Assembly (NCBI RefSeq): GCF_900113045.1
Contig: NZ_FONY01000018.1
Location: 1 to 64,000, forward strand
DNA from: Thermoflexibacter ruber
GTDB taxonomy: Bacteria > Bacteroidota > Bacteroidia > Cytophagales > Thermoflexibacteraceae
Length of the DNA: 64,000 bases
Direction of reading: 5' to 3'
The translations under genes were made by a program, and so were the position numbers. Below the pieces are notes generated by a model. That model worked only from the letters and a program-made list of their open reading frames with translations. It did not search any database and was not told the DNA's origin. Positions 1-8,764 of the stretch are shown here, one piece after another (position 1 is the first letter of the stretch; every line of letters begins with the position of its first letter).

Positions 1-336
1 AGCTATTGGCGATAAAGGGTATGTAGGGTTGGGAAAAAGGCTTGAGAATACACTTGATTATGAGCTAATTATACAAAATAGAGCAAACCAAGTAGCTAAT
101 ACTGCTACTGAAAAAGCATTTCTTGGTATTTTTCGTAAAACCATTGAAACAGTAAACTCAATACTGACAGAGCAGTTTAACATACAATATACACGTGCAA
201 AGAGTGCTTGGGGACTAACAAATAGAATTATCGCAAAAATAACATCCCTAACTTTTGCTATTTATTTAAACTTTATAACTCAACAACCTATCTTAGATAT
301 AAAAAACTTTATATTTTAACTAGCACAATTGGTTAA
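1..336 (+). mobile_element. 3' end of an IS982-family insertion sequence (truncated by window edge)
   Basis: The left edge holds the last part of a transposase gene and the short non-coding tail after it. The right end of the element probably lies in the stretch TAGCACAATTGG just after the stop codon, about 12-16 bases before the GTG start of the next gene. The left end and target duplication are outside the window, so the exact boundary is inferred. Confidence 0.55.
2..319 (+). CDS. IS982-family transposase, C-terminal part
   Basis: The reading frame is open from the window edge, so this is the C-terminal roughly 105 residues of a DDE transposase that begins upstream. The visible part starts with the GDKGYVG block, typical of IS982 transposases after the second catalytic aspartate. 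It continues through the region RKTIETVNSILTEQF, whose glutamate is the likely third catalytic residue, and ends with ITSLTFAIYLNF, a hydrophobic segment usual for the family C-terminus. It would cut and rejoin the element ends. The fragment looks intact, with no stop or frameshift, so the element may still be active if the N-terminal part is whole. Confidence 0.8.
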   Translation, partial: AIGDKGYVGLGKRLENTLDYELIIQNRANQVANTATEKAFLGIFRKTIETVNSILTEQFNIQYTRAKSAWGLTNRIIAKITSLTFAIYLNFITQQPILDIKNFIF

Positions 337-347
337 AAAATAATACG

Positions 348-2018
348 GTGGATATAAAGTCATTATTTCGCAAAAAATCTGTTGAACACCTATTAGCTGA
401 TGCCGAGCATGGGCATCACAGCAGTTTAGTGAAAAGTTTTACTGTTACTGACCTTACTTTGTTTGGTATAGCTGCTATCATAGGAGGGGGGGTATTCTCT
501 ACCATTGGGCGAGCCGCTTATGATGGAGGTCCTGCTATTGCCCTTTTGTATTTGGGTTTTGCAGTCGCTTGTGTTTTCTCGGCTTACTGCTATGCCCGCT
601 TTGCCTCTACTGTACCTGTAAGTGGAAGTGCTTACACGTATGCTTATACTTCCTTAGGAGAAATTATTGCTTGGATTTTGGGCTGGAACTTGATTTTAGA
701 ATATGCAATTTCCAATGTAGTAGTAGCCATTTCTTGGTCTGACTATTTTACTACTCTTTTAGAGGGATTTGGCATTCATTTCCCTGATTTTCTTACTACA
801 GGCTACTATACTGTTAAAGAGGCTCATGAAGAACTCCTAAACAAAGGTACAGCTACTTCGCCTCAAATTGCAGAACTTTGGAATACTGCTCCTAACTTAT
901 GGGGAATTCCTATTATCGTGGACTTACCTGCTTTTTTGATTACTATAGGGCTGACTTATTTGGTGTATGTAGGCATTAGAGAGTCCAAAAATGTCAATAA
1001 TGTATTGGTTATTTTAAAAATATTGGCGGTGCTTTTGGTAGTTTTGGTAGGTTTATTTTTCATCAAGCCTGAAAATTGGATTCCTTTTGCTCCTAACGGT
1101 ATTGGTGGGGTTATGGCAGGAGTAGCGGCGGTTAGTTTTGCCTACATAGGTTTTGATTCTATTTCCACTACCGCAGAGGAGTGCAAAAACCCACAAAGAG
1201 ATATTCCTAAAGCTATGATGTACGCCTTACTGACTTGTACGGTGCTTTACATCGCTACGGTTTTTATTATGACAGGCATGGTTAGCTACCAAGAATTGAG
1301 AGTTGGAGACCCTTTGGCGTATATTTTCCAAAAAGTAAATATGAACTTTGTAGCAGGAGTAGTTTCTGTAGGGGCAGTCATTGCTACCACAAGTGCTATG
1401 CTTGCTTATCAAATTGGGCAACCGCGTATATGGATGGTCATGAGCAGAGATGGACTTTTGCCAAAAGCCTTTTCTAAAATCCACCCAAAATTCAAGACAC
1501 CTTCTTTTTCTACTATAGTTACGGGGGCTTTGGTTGGTATTCCCTCCTTAGTGATGGACCAAGCCTATGTTACAGATTTGACGGCAGTAGGGACGCTTTT
1601 TGCCTTTGGTTTGGTATGTGCAGGGGTGCTGGTGTTGGACTTGCAAGGCATAGAGTCTAAGTTCAAAGTTCCTTATATCAATGGGAAATATTGGGTAGGC
1701 GTTTTGTGGATAGTAATTTTAGGAGTAATTTTTATTTATACAGATACGCTTGCCAACTGGCAAAAAGCCTTCTCTAATGGCGAAGGCATAGGAGATGTAG
1801 CTTTAAAAATCCTATTTATTCTTTGTTGGGCGTGGCTATCAGTAGAAAGTTTCCGCAAAAACTTCTCCTTGATTCCCGTATTAGGCTTGCTTACTAACTT
1901 TTATCTCATGACCGAACTCGGTACAGAAAATTGGATACGCTTTATTGTGTGGTGCTTAGTAGGTTTTGGAATTTATTTTGGATATAGCTATTCTAAGAGT
2001 AAGTTACATGGGAAGTAA
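348..2018 (+). CDS. APC-superfamily amino acid permease (cationic amino acid transporter type)
   Basis: A 556-residue inner-membrane transporter with about 12-14 hydrophobic segments. The cytoplasmic N-terminus contains SLFRKKS, and TM1 carries the APC signature GIAAIIGGGVFSTIG. The substrate-path residues of TM6 appear in AYIGFDSISTTAEECKNP. This pattern is typical of the CAT/YhdG group, which takes up amino acids by proton or exchange coupling; the substrate cannot be told from sequence. The start is GTG at 348, with no Shine-Dalgarno-like stretch. The insertion-sequence end lies only about a dozen bases upstream, so the native promoter and leader have probably been replaced. It converges on miaB, with a hairpin between them. 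Confidence 0.88.
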   Translation: MDIKSLFRKKSVEHLLADAEHGHHSSLVKSFTVTDLTLFGIAAIIGGGVFSTIGRAAYDGGPAIALLYLGFAVACVFSAYCYARFASTVPVSGSAYTYAYTSLGEIIAWILGWNLILEYAISNVVVAISWSDYFTTLLEGFGIHFPDFLTTGYYTVKEAHEELLNKGTATSPQIAELWNTAPNLWGIPIIVDLPAFLITIGLTYLVYVGIRESKNVNNVLVILKILAVLLVVLVGLFFIKPENWIPFAPNGIGGVMAGVAAVSFAYIGFDSISTTAEECKNPQRDIPKAMMYALLTCTVLYIATVFIMTGMVSYQELRVGDPLAYIFQKVNMNFVAGVVSVGAVIATTSAMLAYQIGQPRIWMVMSRDGLLPKAFSKIHPKFKTPSFSTIVTGALVGIPSLVMDQAYVTDLTAVGTLFAFGLVCAGVLVLDLQGIESKFKVPYINGKYWVGVLWIVILGVIFIYTDTLANWQKAFSNGEGIGDVALKILFILCWAWLSVESFRKNFSLIPVLGLLTNFYLMTELGTENWIRFIVWCLVGFGIYFGYSYSKSKLHGK

Positions 2019-2039
2019 GCTAAGTACTTCTTCCCATGT
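2006..2039. terminator. Hairpin between convergent permease and miaB genes
   Basis: Arms ACATGGGAAG (2006-2015) and CTTCCCATGT (2030-2039) are perfectly complementary over 10 bp and enclose 14 nt. The left arm overlaps the permease stop codon. There is no U-tract on either strand, so it is at most a weak bidirectional terminator or an mRNA 3'-end stabiliser. Confidence 0.45.
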
Positions 2040-2044
2040 GCTTT

Positions 2045-3541
2045 CTATACTACCTCTCCCAACAGCGTTGCCGCAGTAAAGTCAGTAACCAATACATCCA
2101 CGTATTCACCTTTTTGGTGCTTACCTTTGGGAAAAATTACTACTTTATTTTGTGAATTTCTACCTTGCAAGTGTTCCTGAGAACGTTTAGAAAAGCCTTC
2201 TATCAAGACTTTATGCACTTGACCGACATCTCTTTGGTTTCTTTGGTAAGAAAGTTTACGCTGTAAATCTACGATTTCCTGTAACCTACGTTTTTTTACT
2301 TCCATTGGAATATCGTCTTTGTATTTACGCGCCGCCAATGTACCAGGACGCTCTGAATAGAAGAACATATAGGAAAAATCGTATTGGACGTATTCCATAA
2401 GAGAAAGCGTATCTTGGTGTTCTTCCTCAGTTTCAGTGCAAAATCCCGCAATCATATCAGAAGAAATGCCACAGTCCTCGCCCAAAATCCTACGGATAGC
2501 ATCTATGCGTTCTATGTACCACTCCCTGTCATAAGTGCGATTCATCAGCTCCAGTACACGGCTATTGCCACTTTGCACTGGTAAATGAATGTACTTGCAA
2601 ATATTTTCATATTTAGCCATAGTGTGTAGCACCTCATCGGTCATATCTTTGGGGTGCGAGGTAGAAAAACGCACTCGTAAATCAGGGCTAATTTGCGCCA
2701 CCATTTCCAACAAGTTCGCAAATGTTACCGCAGGTTTTCCTTGGGCTATCGCCAAGTCGGTTTCTTTTTTGTTTGCTTCGCCTGCCCACTTGTAGGAGTC
2801 CACGTTTTGCCCTAAAAGCGTAACTTCTCTATATCCTTGACTAAATAAGTCTTTCGCTTCCTGCACAATAGATTCAGGGGATCTACTGCGCTCACGCCCA
2901 CGAGTGAAAGGTACTACGCAGAAAGAACACATATTGTCGCACCCCCGCATGATAGAGATAAAAGCAGAAACTCCGTTGGAATTGAGGCGGATAGGTGCAA
3001 TATCGGCGTAAGTTTCTTCACGAGAAAGTAAAACGTTCACTGCTTTATCTCCCTCGTCGACTCGCTCTACCAAATTGGGCAAATCGCGGTAAGCATCGGG
3101 TCCTACGACTATATCTACAATTTTTTCTTCTTCTAAAAACTTGGTTTTCAAACGCTCAGCCATGCACCCCAGCACCCCAATAATCAATTCTGGTTTTTTC
3201 TTTTTCAGGCTATTAAGGTGGTCAAGGCGAAAACGCACGGTCTGCTCCGCCTTTTCTCGAATAGAACAAGTATTCAAAAAGACCAAATCAGCCTCTTCCA
3301 CATTGGAAGTAGTCCCAAAGCCATGCTTTTGCATCACCGAAGCCACTATCTCACTATCAGAGAAATTCATCTGACAACCATAACTTTCTATATATAATTT
3401 TCTCTGCCCTGCCTTGAAGTTATCGGGAAGGATTTTTGTATCGCACACCTCAACTTTCTCGTCTATGATGATGTCTATGTCTGAAATTAAGTCCATTTTA
3501 TCTTTGTCGTAATTATTTGATTTTGAATAATTAAACTTCAT
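2045..3541 (-). CDS. miaB: tRNA-2-methylthio-N6-dimethylallyladenosine(37) synthase MiaB
   Basis: Radical-SAM methylthiotransferase that adds the 2-methylthio group to i6A37 of tRNAs reading UNN codons. The N-terminal UPF0004 domain provides the auxiliary cluster cysteines C56 ([10 protein letters not shown]), C92 ([10 protein letters not shown]) and C126 (GCMAER). The radical-SAM motif is C201-x3-C205-x2-C208, followed by the MiaB-type FTRGRERSR. The TRAM RNA-binding domain occupies the last 65 or so residues. [12 protein letters not shown] and GRERSR separate it from RimO and MtaB. At 498 residues it is longer than the usual 440-475 because of an acidic N-terminal extension of about 45 residues before the conserved core. 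The paralogue mtaB lies at 32.5 kb. Confidence 0.95.
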   Translation of the reverse strand: MKFNYSKSNNYDKDKMDLISDIDIIIDEKVEVCDTKILPDNFKAGQRKLYIESYGCQMNFSDSEIVASVMQKHGFGTTSNVEEADLVFLNTCSIREKAEQTVRFRLDHLNSLKKKKPELIIGVLGCMAERLKTKFLEEEKIVDIVVGPDAYRDLPNLVERVDEGDKAVNVLLSREETYADIAPIRLNSNGVSAFISIMRGCDNMCSFCVVPFTRGRERSRSPESIVQEAKDLFSQGYREVTLLGQNVDSYKWAGEANKKETDLAIAQGKPAVTFANLLEMVAQISPDLRVRFSTSHPKDMTDEVLHTMAKYENICKYIHLPVQSGNSRVLELMNRTYDREWYIERIDAIRRILGEDCGISSDMIAGFCTETEEEHQDTLSLMEYVQYDFSYMFFYSERPGTLAARKYKDDIPMEVKKRRLQEIVDLQRKLSYQRNQRDVGQVHKVLIEGFSKRSQEHLQGRNSQNKVVIFPKGKHQKGEYVDVLVTDFTAATLLGEVV

Positions 3542-3558
3542 TTGTTTCTTTTATAGTA

Positions 3559-3652
3559 TAGGACTTGCTTTGTGGGTGAGAACACACCGCAAAGGCGACC
3601 ATCATGTTGCACGTGTATCACGTGCAACATTAAGCTAAAGTCCTACTTCCTA
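3559..3652. repeat. Nested inverted-repeat element upstream of miaB
   Basis: An outer 8-bp inverted repeat, TAGGACTT near 3559 and AAGTCCTA near 3645, encloses an imperfect hairpin (CTTTGTGG...CCGCAAAG) and a perfect 12-bp palindrome with a 3-nt loop: ATGTTGCACGTG (3604-3615) and CACGTGCAACAT (3619-3630). It fills the gap between miaB and the metallophosphoesterase. It resembles a small REP- or MITE-like unit. There is no coding capacity, and no second copy was seen in this window. Confidence 0.55.
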
Positions 3653-3661
3653 TTATATTCC

Positions 3662-4346
3662 TTATTCATCAATATTTCTTTGTAAAATCAATTCTTTTGT
3701 ATCCATATTCAAACAGCACAGATTGCCAACTTGCTTGTAATCATATATCTTATGTGGTTTGGAATATACACACCCATTGTCCAAAGGAATAATATTTTTG
3801 TTTTCTTTTATAGCAATTTCTATCTCACTCAAATAGATGACTTGATGTCCATGAATTACTTTTTTGCCTTTTAGTTTTTCTTCATCATACTCAAATCTTC
3901 TTGTTTCTAACATAGCAAGAGTATCTGAAAACGTATCTTCTATGTTGGTATTAAAGCCTGCATGAACCAGCCAAAAATCTTCTAACTCTATGAAATAAGG
4001 TAAATTTAGTACAAAATCGATGTATTTAGTTTTTAACTTTCCTTCCTCATCAAGCAGATTTGCACTTTTATTAATGCGTTCTACAAACTTTTGAAACAAC
4101 TTAGGTTCGTAGTTTTTATGTGCATCAATGAGATTTTCTTCGTGATTTCCTCTTAAAGTATAAACATCATAGTCTTGTTCTTTTAAATTCATGATAAAGT
4201 CAATCACTCCTGCACTATCTACACCTCTGTCTATATAATCTCCTAAAAAAGTAGATTTTATCTTGTTTATTTAATCCAATTTTATCTACTAATGCTTTTA
4301 ATGTCTTTGAACAACCATGAATATCTGAAACAACGAATCTGCTCAT
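3662..4346 (-). pseudogene. Serine/threonine-type metallophosphoesterase, frameshifted
   Basis: Calcineurin-like phosphoesterase of the PrpE/ApaH-like group. Reading from ATG at 4346 gives MSRFVVSDIHGCSKTL with the first metal motif (DIH). The frame then breaks in a run of six A (4245-4250; six T on the coding strand). Deleting one base restores YFLGDYIDRGVDSAG, i.e. the second metal motif GDxxDRG. This joins the downstream frame from 4207, which has LRGNHEE, LVHAGF and VIHGHQ, the remaining metal-binding motifs. The joined product would be about 228 residues, normal for the family. As written the gene would make only an N-terminal stub, or a C-terminal part from a late internal start. It may be a recent inactivation, a phase-variable tract or an assembly error. 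Confidence 0.8.
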
Positions 4347-4360
4347 AAATTTCATATTTA

Positions 4361-4522
4361 ACGCCTAACGGAGTTGTGATTTTTTGTTTTACTCTTTTTT
4401 CTACTAATATAGAAGCCCTAACAGGATAAAATATATTTTTAAACTCATTATGTGCCGTTAGGCACTTTATATTGGTAGCACTATGAAACACCGCACCTAC
4501 CCCAACTCTGTGGGGAGTTGAA
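4361..4522. repeat. Intergenic repeat region with several stem-loops
   Basis: GCCTAACGG (4363-4371) is the inverted copy of CCGTTAGGC (4455-4463). GTGCC-GTTA-GGCAC (4452-4465) is a tight hairpin. CAACTC...GAGTTG (4503-4520) is another, and GGAGTTG also occurs at 4370-4376. The AT-rich spacer contains no plausible gene. The arrangement suggests a degenerate mobile intergenic repeat (inference), directly upstream of the frameshifted phosphoesterase. Confidence 0.45.
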
Positions 4523-4626
4523 TATCTAATCATCTACAAGGGAAACCAAGTTTTTTATTCCGCAAAATTACAAAAAAAATTTCTGACCTAACGAAGTATA
4601 AGAGGCTTAAATGTAACAACTTCTCT

Positions 4627-6720
4627 TTATTCCAATATCCGCAACTCCACTCTGCGGTTGCGTTTTTTACTTTCTTCATCTCTGCTGCGGGTCAGGGGTT
4701 GGCTTTCTCCTAATGCCAAAGTGCTAATTCTTTGTGGTTCAACACCTTTGCTTATCAAGTAGGACTTGATGAAATCAACCCTATCTTGGGAAAGTTTCAA
4801 GTTATTCTGAGGTTTGCCCTCTATGTCTGTATGTCCTTCTAAGCGAATTTTCATGCTGGGGTTTTCTTTTAGCGTTCGCAACAAGCGTTCTAATTCAGGG
4901 TAAGACTGAGCAAGTAAAGTAGCTGAACTTTGCTCAAAAAATATGTTATTTAGCTTGACTGCTTGCCCTACTTCTATAGGAGTTAAAAATAAATCTTTGG
5001 TAAGCTCTTGATAACTATTGATTTCAGAGAGGTCTATGTTTTCACTCATTGGTAAAAAGCCTTTTGCTTTTGCCCAAAAACCATAGCTATTGCTGGCAGG
5101 AAGAATAATTTTGTACTCGCCTGTCGTTGGGTTAGCCAGAGCGTAGCCTGCTTCTATGCCTTTTTCTAAAAACTCATAAATGATTTCTGCACTCACAGGC
5201 TGATTGGTCTTGGTATTTAAGACTTTCCCAGAGATGAGGACAACAGGGTTAGGTCTAACCTCTTGAGGGAGTTTTGCCCTAAAAATATCTGCACTTCTGT
5301 TATTTGAGTTTTGGTAAGAAACGAAATACACGTACTCCCCTTTGGCATCTATGGTACAAGAGGCGTCCCAGTCTTTGGAATTGAGGAAACTACCCATATT
5401 GACAGGCTCAGTCCAATTTTGCCAAGTATCATCTAAGCGGCGGCTCATAAAAATATCTGTTTCTCCAAAACCACTAAACCCATTAGAAGAAAAATATAAA
5501 GTGCGGTCATCTGCCGCCAAAAAGGGAGTTAGCTCTATGCCCGCAGTATTGATGATGCTTCCCAAGTTTTTAGGACTTGTCCATGAGCCATTGGGCTTGG
5601 CAAAACTTACGTACAAATCTCTTTCTCCATAGCTGTCTTCTCGTTGGATAGCTAAAAGCAATGATTTTCTGTTATTTGCTAAGAAAAACTCTGCATATTT
5701 ATTTAGGTTGTAATACTCGTCAATATTGACCGGCTCTGGGAAAGTCCATTCGTCTAAAGTGTTGATTCTATGACTAATAGAAATACCTCCAATTGATTTT
5801 CCTCCTTTAATGTATCTATTTGCCACTAAGAGTGTATTGCCGTCAGGAGTTACCGTACAAACATAATTATGACTATCGTTATTAAGTGGCTCTGGCAGGT
5901 GCTTGGCTCTGCTCCAAGTGCCATCAGGGGTCAATGTGGCGTACCAAATATCGTCATTGGGAAATATTTTTCCGCTATTATCTCTTTTGCTTGGTATGTT
6001 ATCCTTGTGATTTTTGCGGTCTATGTAAAGAGTGCGTCCATCAGAGGAAATAACAGGCATGATTTCATCAAACTCTGAGTTGATGCTATCGCCTAAATGC
6101 TCTATATTTTTTTCACTGCTTTCGCAAGCCAAATTGATGCTTGCTTGAATCGGAACAGGTGAGGCTGAGATACCAATAGCGTCTATGTGATTCCAGCCTT
6201 TTACATCGGTGATATTTAGCACTACTTTCACTGCACAAACATTATAGGCGGTCAATGGGAAAAAAATATGAAACATGCGTCCTAAAGAATCTCTTGCTTT
6301 AGTGTCCATGTTTTCATAGATAAGATACTCCTTATTTTTTTCATCATACAGGTACACATGGGAAACTGCCCCTGCATTAAAACTTTCCCCAATACCTACT
6401 TGCCTGATTTGCATAGGACTGCTAAACCCTACTTTTATCCACTCATTTGCTCTTGCATTTTCATTGGCGGGCGACCAAGCACAAGGACTGCTCCCCATAG
6501 CTGGCAGCTTATTGGGCTTGCCTAAAATCTGAATTGCTCTGTATTGAGGAGAGGGAGGGTCAGTAAAATACTCAGAAGAAACCTCTATTACCTTTGATGC
6601 CCACTGTACCTCTTCTTTTTGTGCAAAAGATTTTTGTTTGATAATCAAACAACTATACAAAAAAATAAATACAAAAACTAAGGAATAACAACTAATTTTT
6701 TGCCGTAAAATGTCTATCAT
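4627..6720 (-). CDS. OmpA-family protein with PD40 repeats
   Basis: Outer-membrane or periplasmic protein of 697 residues with a hydrophobic export signal in the first 33 residues, ending near SFAQ. Domains in order: an N-terminal discoidin-like beta region of about 170 residues; several PD40/WD40-like blades with the marks SSDGRTLYI, TPDGNTLLVA, ADDRTLYFSSNG and DAKGEYVYF; a carboxypeptidase-regulatory-like domain around 505-570; and a C-terminal OmpA peptidoglycan-binding domain (about 590-697) with EGHTDIEGKPQNNLKLSQDR and KNRRVELRI. This is a common Bacteroidota architecture linking the outer membrane to peptidoglycan, and relatives often sit with T9SS gliding genes. No partner membrane-protein gene is adjacent. 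Specific role unknown. Confidence 0.85.
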   Translation of the reverse strand: MIDILRQKISCYSLVFVFIFLYSCLIIKQKSFAQKEEVQWASKVIEVSSEYFTDPPSPQYRAIQILGKPNKLPAMGSSPCAWSPANENARANEWIKVGFSSPMQIRQVGIGESFNAGAVSHVYLYDEKNKEYLIYENMDTKARDSLGRMFHIFFPLTAYNVCAVKVVLNITDVKGWNHIDAIGISASPVPIQASINLACESSEKNIEHLGDSINSEFDEIMPVISSDGRTLYIDRKNHKDNIPSKRDNSGKIFPNDDIWYATLTPDGTWSRAKHLPEPLNNDSHNYVCTVTPDGNTLLVANRYIKGGKSIGGISISHRINTLDEWTFPEPVNIDEYYNLNKYAEFFLANNRKSLLLAIQREDSYGERDLYVSFAKPNGSWTSPKNLGSIINTAGIELTPFLAADDRTLYFSSNGFSGFGETDIFMSRRLDDTWQNWTEPVNMGSFLNSKDWDASCTIDAKGEYVYFVSYQNSNNRSADIFRAKLPQEVRPNPVVLISGKVLNTKTNQPVSAEIIYEFLEKGIEAGYALANPTTGEYKIILPASNSYGFWAKAKGFLPMSENIDLSEINSYQELTKDLFLTPIEVGQAVKLNNIFFEQSSATLLAQSYPELERLLRTLKENPSMKIRLEGHTDIEGKPQNNLKLSQDRVDFIKSYLISKGVEPQRISTLALGESQPLTRSRDEESKKRNRRVELRILE

Positions 6721-6744
6721 GCCGTATTAGGATTCGTGAATTGG

Positions 6745-6776
6745 GTAAGTTTCTATCTCAAAGTTTTGAAACTTAC
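6745..6776. promoter_or_regulatory. 9-bp inverted repeat upstream of the OmpA-like gene
   Basis: GTAAGTTTC (6745-6753) and GAAACTTAC (6768-6776) are perfect inverted repeats separated by 14 nt, 25-56 bases before the ATG. They could be an operator or a leader hairpin. No family of regulator can be assigned. Confidence 0.35.
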
Positions 6777-6834
6777 TTTTAACAAAAAAATAATCTAAAA
6801 TTATTCCAAATTTTTAGAGGTGCATTTTTAATAC

Positions 6835-6862
6835 AAAAAAAGCGACACAAAACTGTATCGCT
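6835..6862 (-). terminator. Rho-independent terminator of the M23 peptidase gene
   Basis: On the minus strand AGCGATACA-GTTT-TGTGTCGCT forms a stem with a single mismatch, followed at once by seven U. It lies 55-82 bases after the peptidase stop codon. It implies that the downstream OmpA-like gene has its own promoter. Confidence 0.85.
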
Positions 6863-6916
6863 CTACTGAACTTTAATATATGAAATTGTAAGTAAGGTTT
6901 TTAAAATTAAAACTAC

Positions 6917-7900
6917 TTAGTAACCTCCTCCCATAGACTGACGGTCTTGTTTAGCTATTTCTAATAGTTTTTCGTACTGAGCAGGCGTTAAGTCATTAAA
7001 GAAATAGTTTACAGGGTCGACCTTGTTGCCGTTGTGCATTACTTCGTAGTGTAAGTGAGGCGAAACAGACACTCCACTGCTACCTACTGCACCTATTTTT
7101 TGCCCTCTTTTTACTTTCTGTCCCTTTTTTACGCTAAAAGCAGAAAGGTGTGCGTACTTAGTAATGTATCCAAACCCATGGTCTATCTCCACCTGATTGC
7201 CGTAACCACCTACCGACTCGGCGGAAATTACCACCCCATCACCCGTAGCATAGACGGGCGTACCATGAGGAGCAGTAAAATCACAACCTGTGTGCATTTT
7301 TAACACTTTATAAATAGGGTGCATACGCATTCCAAATCCAGAGGCAAATAAGGTAAGGTCTTGATTAGAGATTGGTTGGATAGCAGGAATAGAGGCGAGC
7401 ATTTGAGCTTTTTCTTTGGCTTTTTCAAACAACTCATCGTAAGATTTTGTTTGAATATACATTTGCTTTTTTAGCTTATCTAAACGTTGTACAGTGCTTA
7501 TTATCAGCTCTTCGCGTTTAAGTTTTTCATCTAACAAATCTCTGTACTTTTCTGTACCTCCTGTACCTGCGTTCCTGATTTCTAATGGAATAGGCTCTGC
7601 CTCAAAAACTACTCTGTAAACTTTGTCGTCTCTTTCTTGTAAGGTTTTGAGCATATCAGCTACACCAGCGATTTCTTTATTGAGAATGTTGTATTTTAAG
7701 AGCAACTGTTGGTTTTCTTTGGCTAATTCGGCTTCTTTTTCAGAAGGGAAGTAGTTGATATATAGAGAAACAAGTCCTAAAGAAATCACCAAAGAAAAAA
7801 TCATGAAACCTGCAAAGTTGATAATAATGTCGGTAGTGGAAGTCTTAACAGGTTCAAACTTGCAAGTCTCAGTGTCGTAATAGTATTTAATCCTTGCCAT
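6917..7900 (-). CDS. M23-family (LytM-type) peptidoglycan endopeptidase, membrane-anchored
   Basis: A 327-residue cell-wall peptidase or scaffold. A short basic cytoplasmic N-terminus precedes one transmembrane helix (about 28-50), then a coiled coil (about 52-165) and the peptidase domain (about 180-300). The zinc ligands are visible: H203 and D207 in HTGCDF, and H284 in PHLHYEV, with H251 in YAHLS as the usual catalytic-site histidine. All are intact, so it is probably active on peptide cross-links. Bacteroidota proteins of this design lie near cell-shape or division genes, which is not so here. The C-terminal tail is glycine-rich. A strong terminator follows. Confidence 0.9.
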   Translation of the reverse strand: MARIKYYYDTETCKFEPVKTSTTDIIINFAGFMIFSLVISLGLVSLYINYFPSEKEAELAKENQQLLLKYNILNKEIAGVADMLKTLQERDDKVYRVVFEAEPIPLEIRNAGTGGTEKYRDLLDEKLKREELIISTVQRLDKLKKQMYIQTKSYDELFEKAKEKAQMLASIPAIQPISNQDLTLFASGFGMRMHPIYKVLKMHTGCDFTAPHGTPVYATGDGVVISAESVGGYGNQVEIDHGFGYITKYAHLSAFSVKKGQKVKRGQKIGAVGSSGVSVSPHLHYEVMHNGNKVDPVNYFFNDLTPAQYEKLLEIAKQDRQSMGGGY

Positions 7901-8666
<766 letters not shown>

Positions 8667-8764
8667 CTTACTTAATATGAGGGAAAGCTTTGTGTCTGTG
8701 ATATTGACGAGAAATTTGAATAGGAAGTGGCTAATTTGATAAGCTAATCTAACCAACTGGATTC

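Noticed and set aside
4282-4533. Open frame of 83 codons on the minus strand upstream of the phosphoesterase
   Set aside because: It overlaps the true phosphoesterase N-terminus in another frame and runs through the repeat mosaic, so its sequence is repeat-derived.
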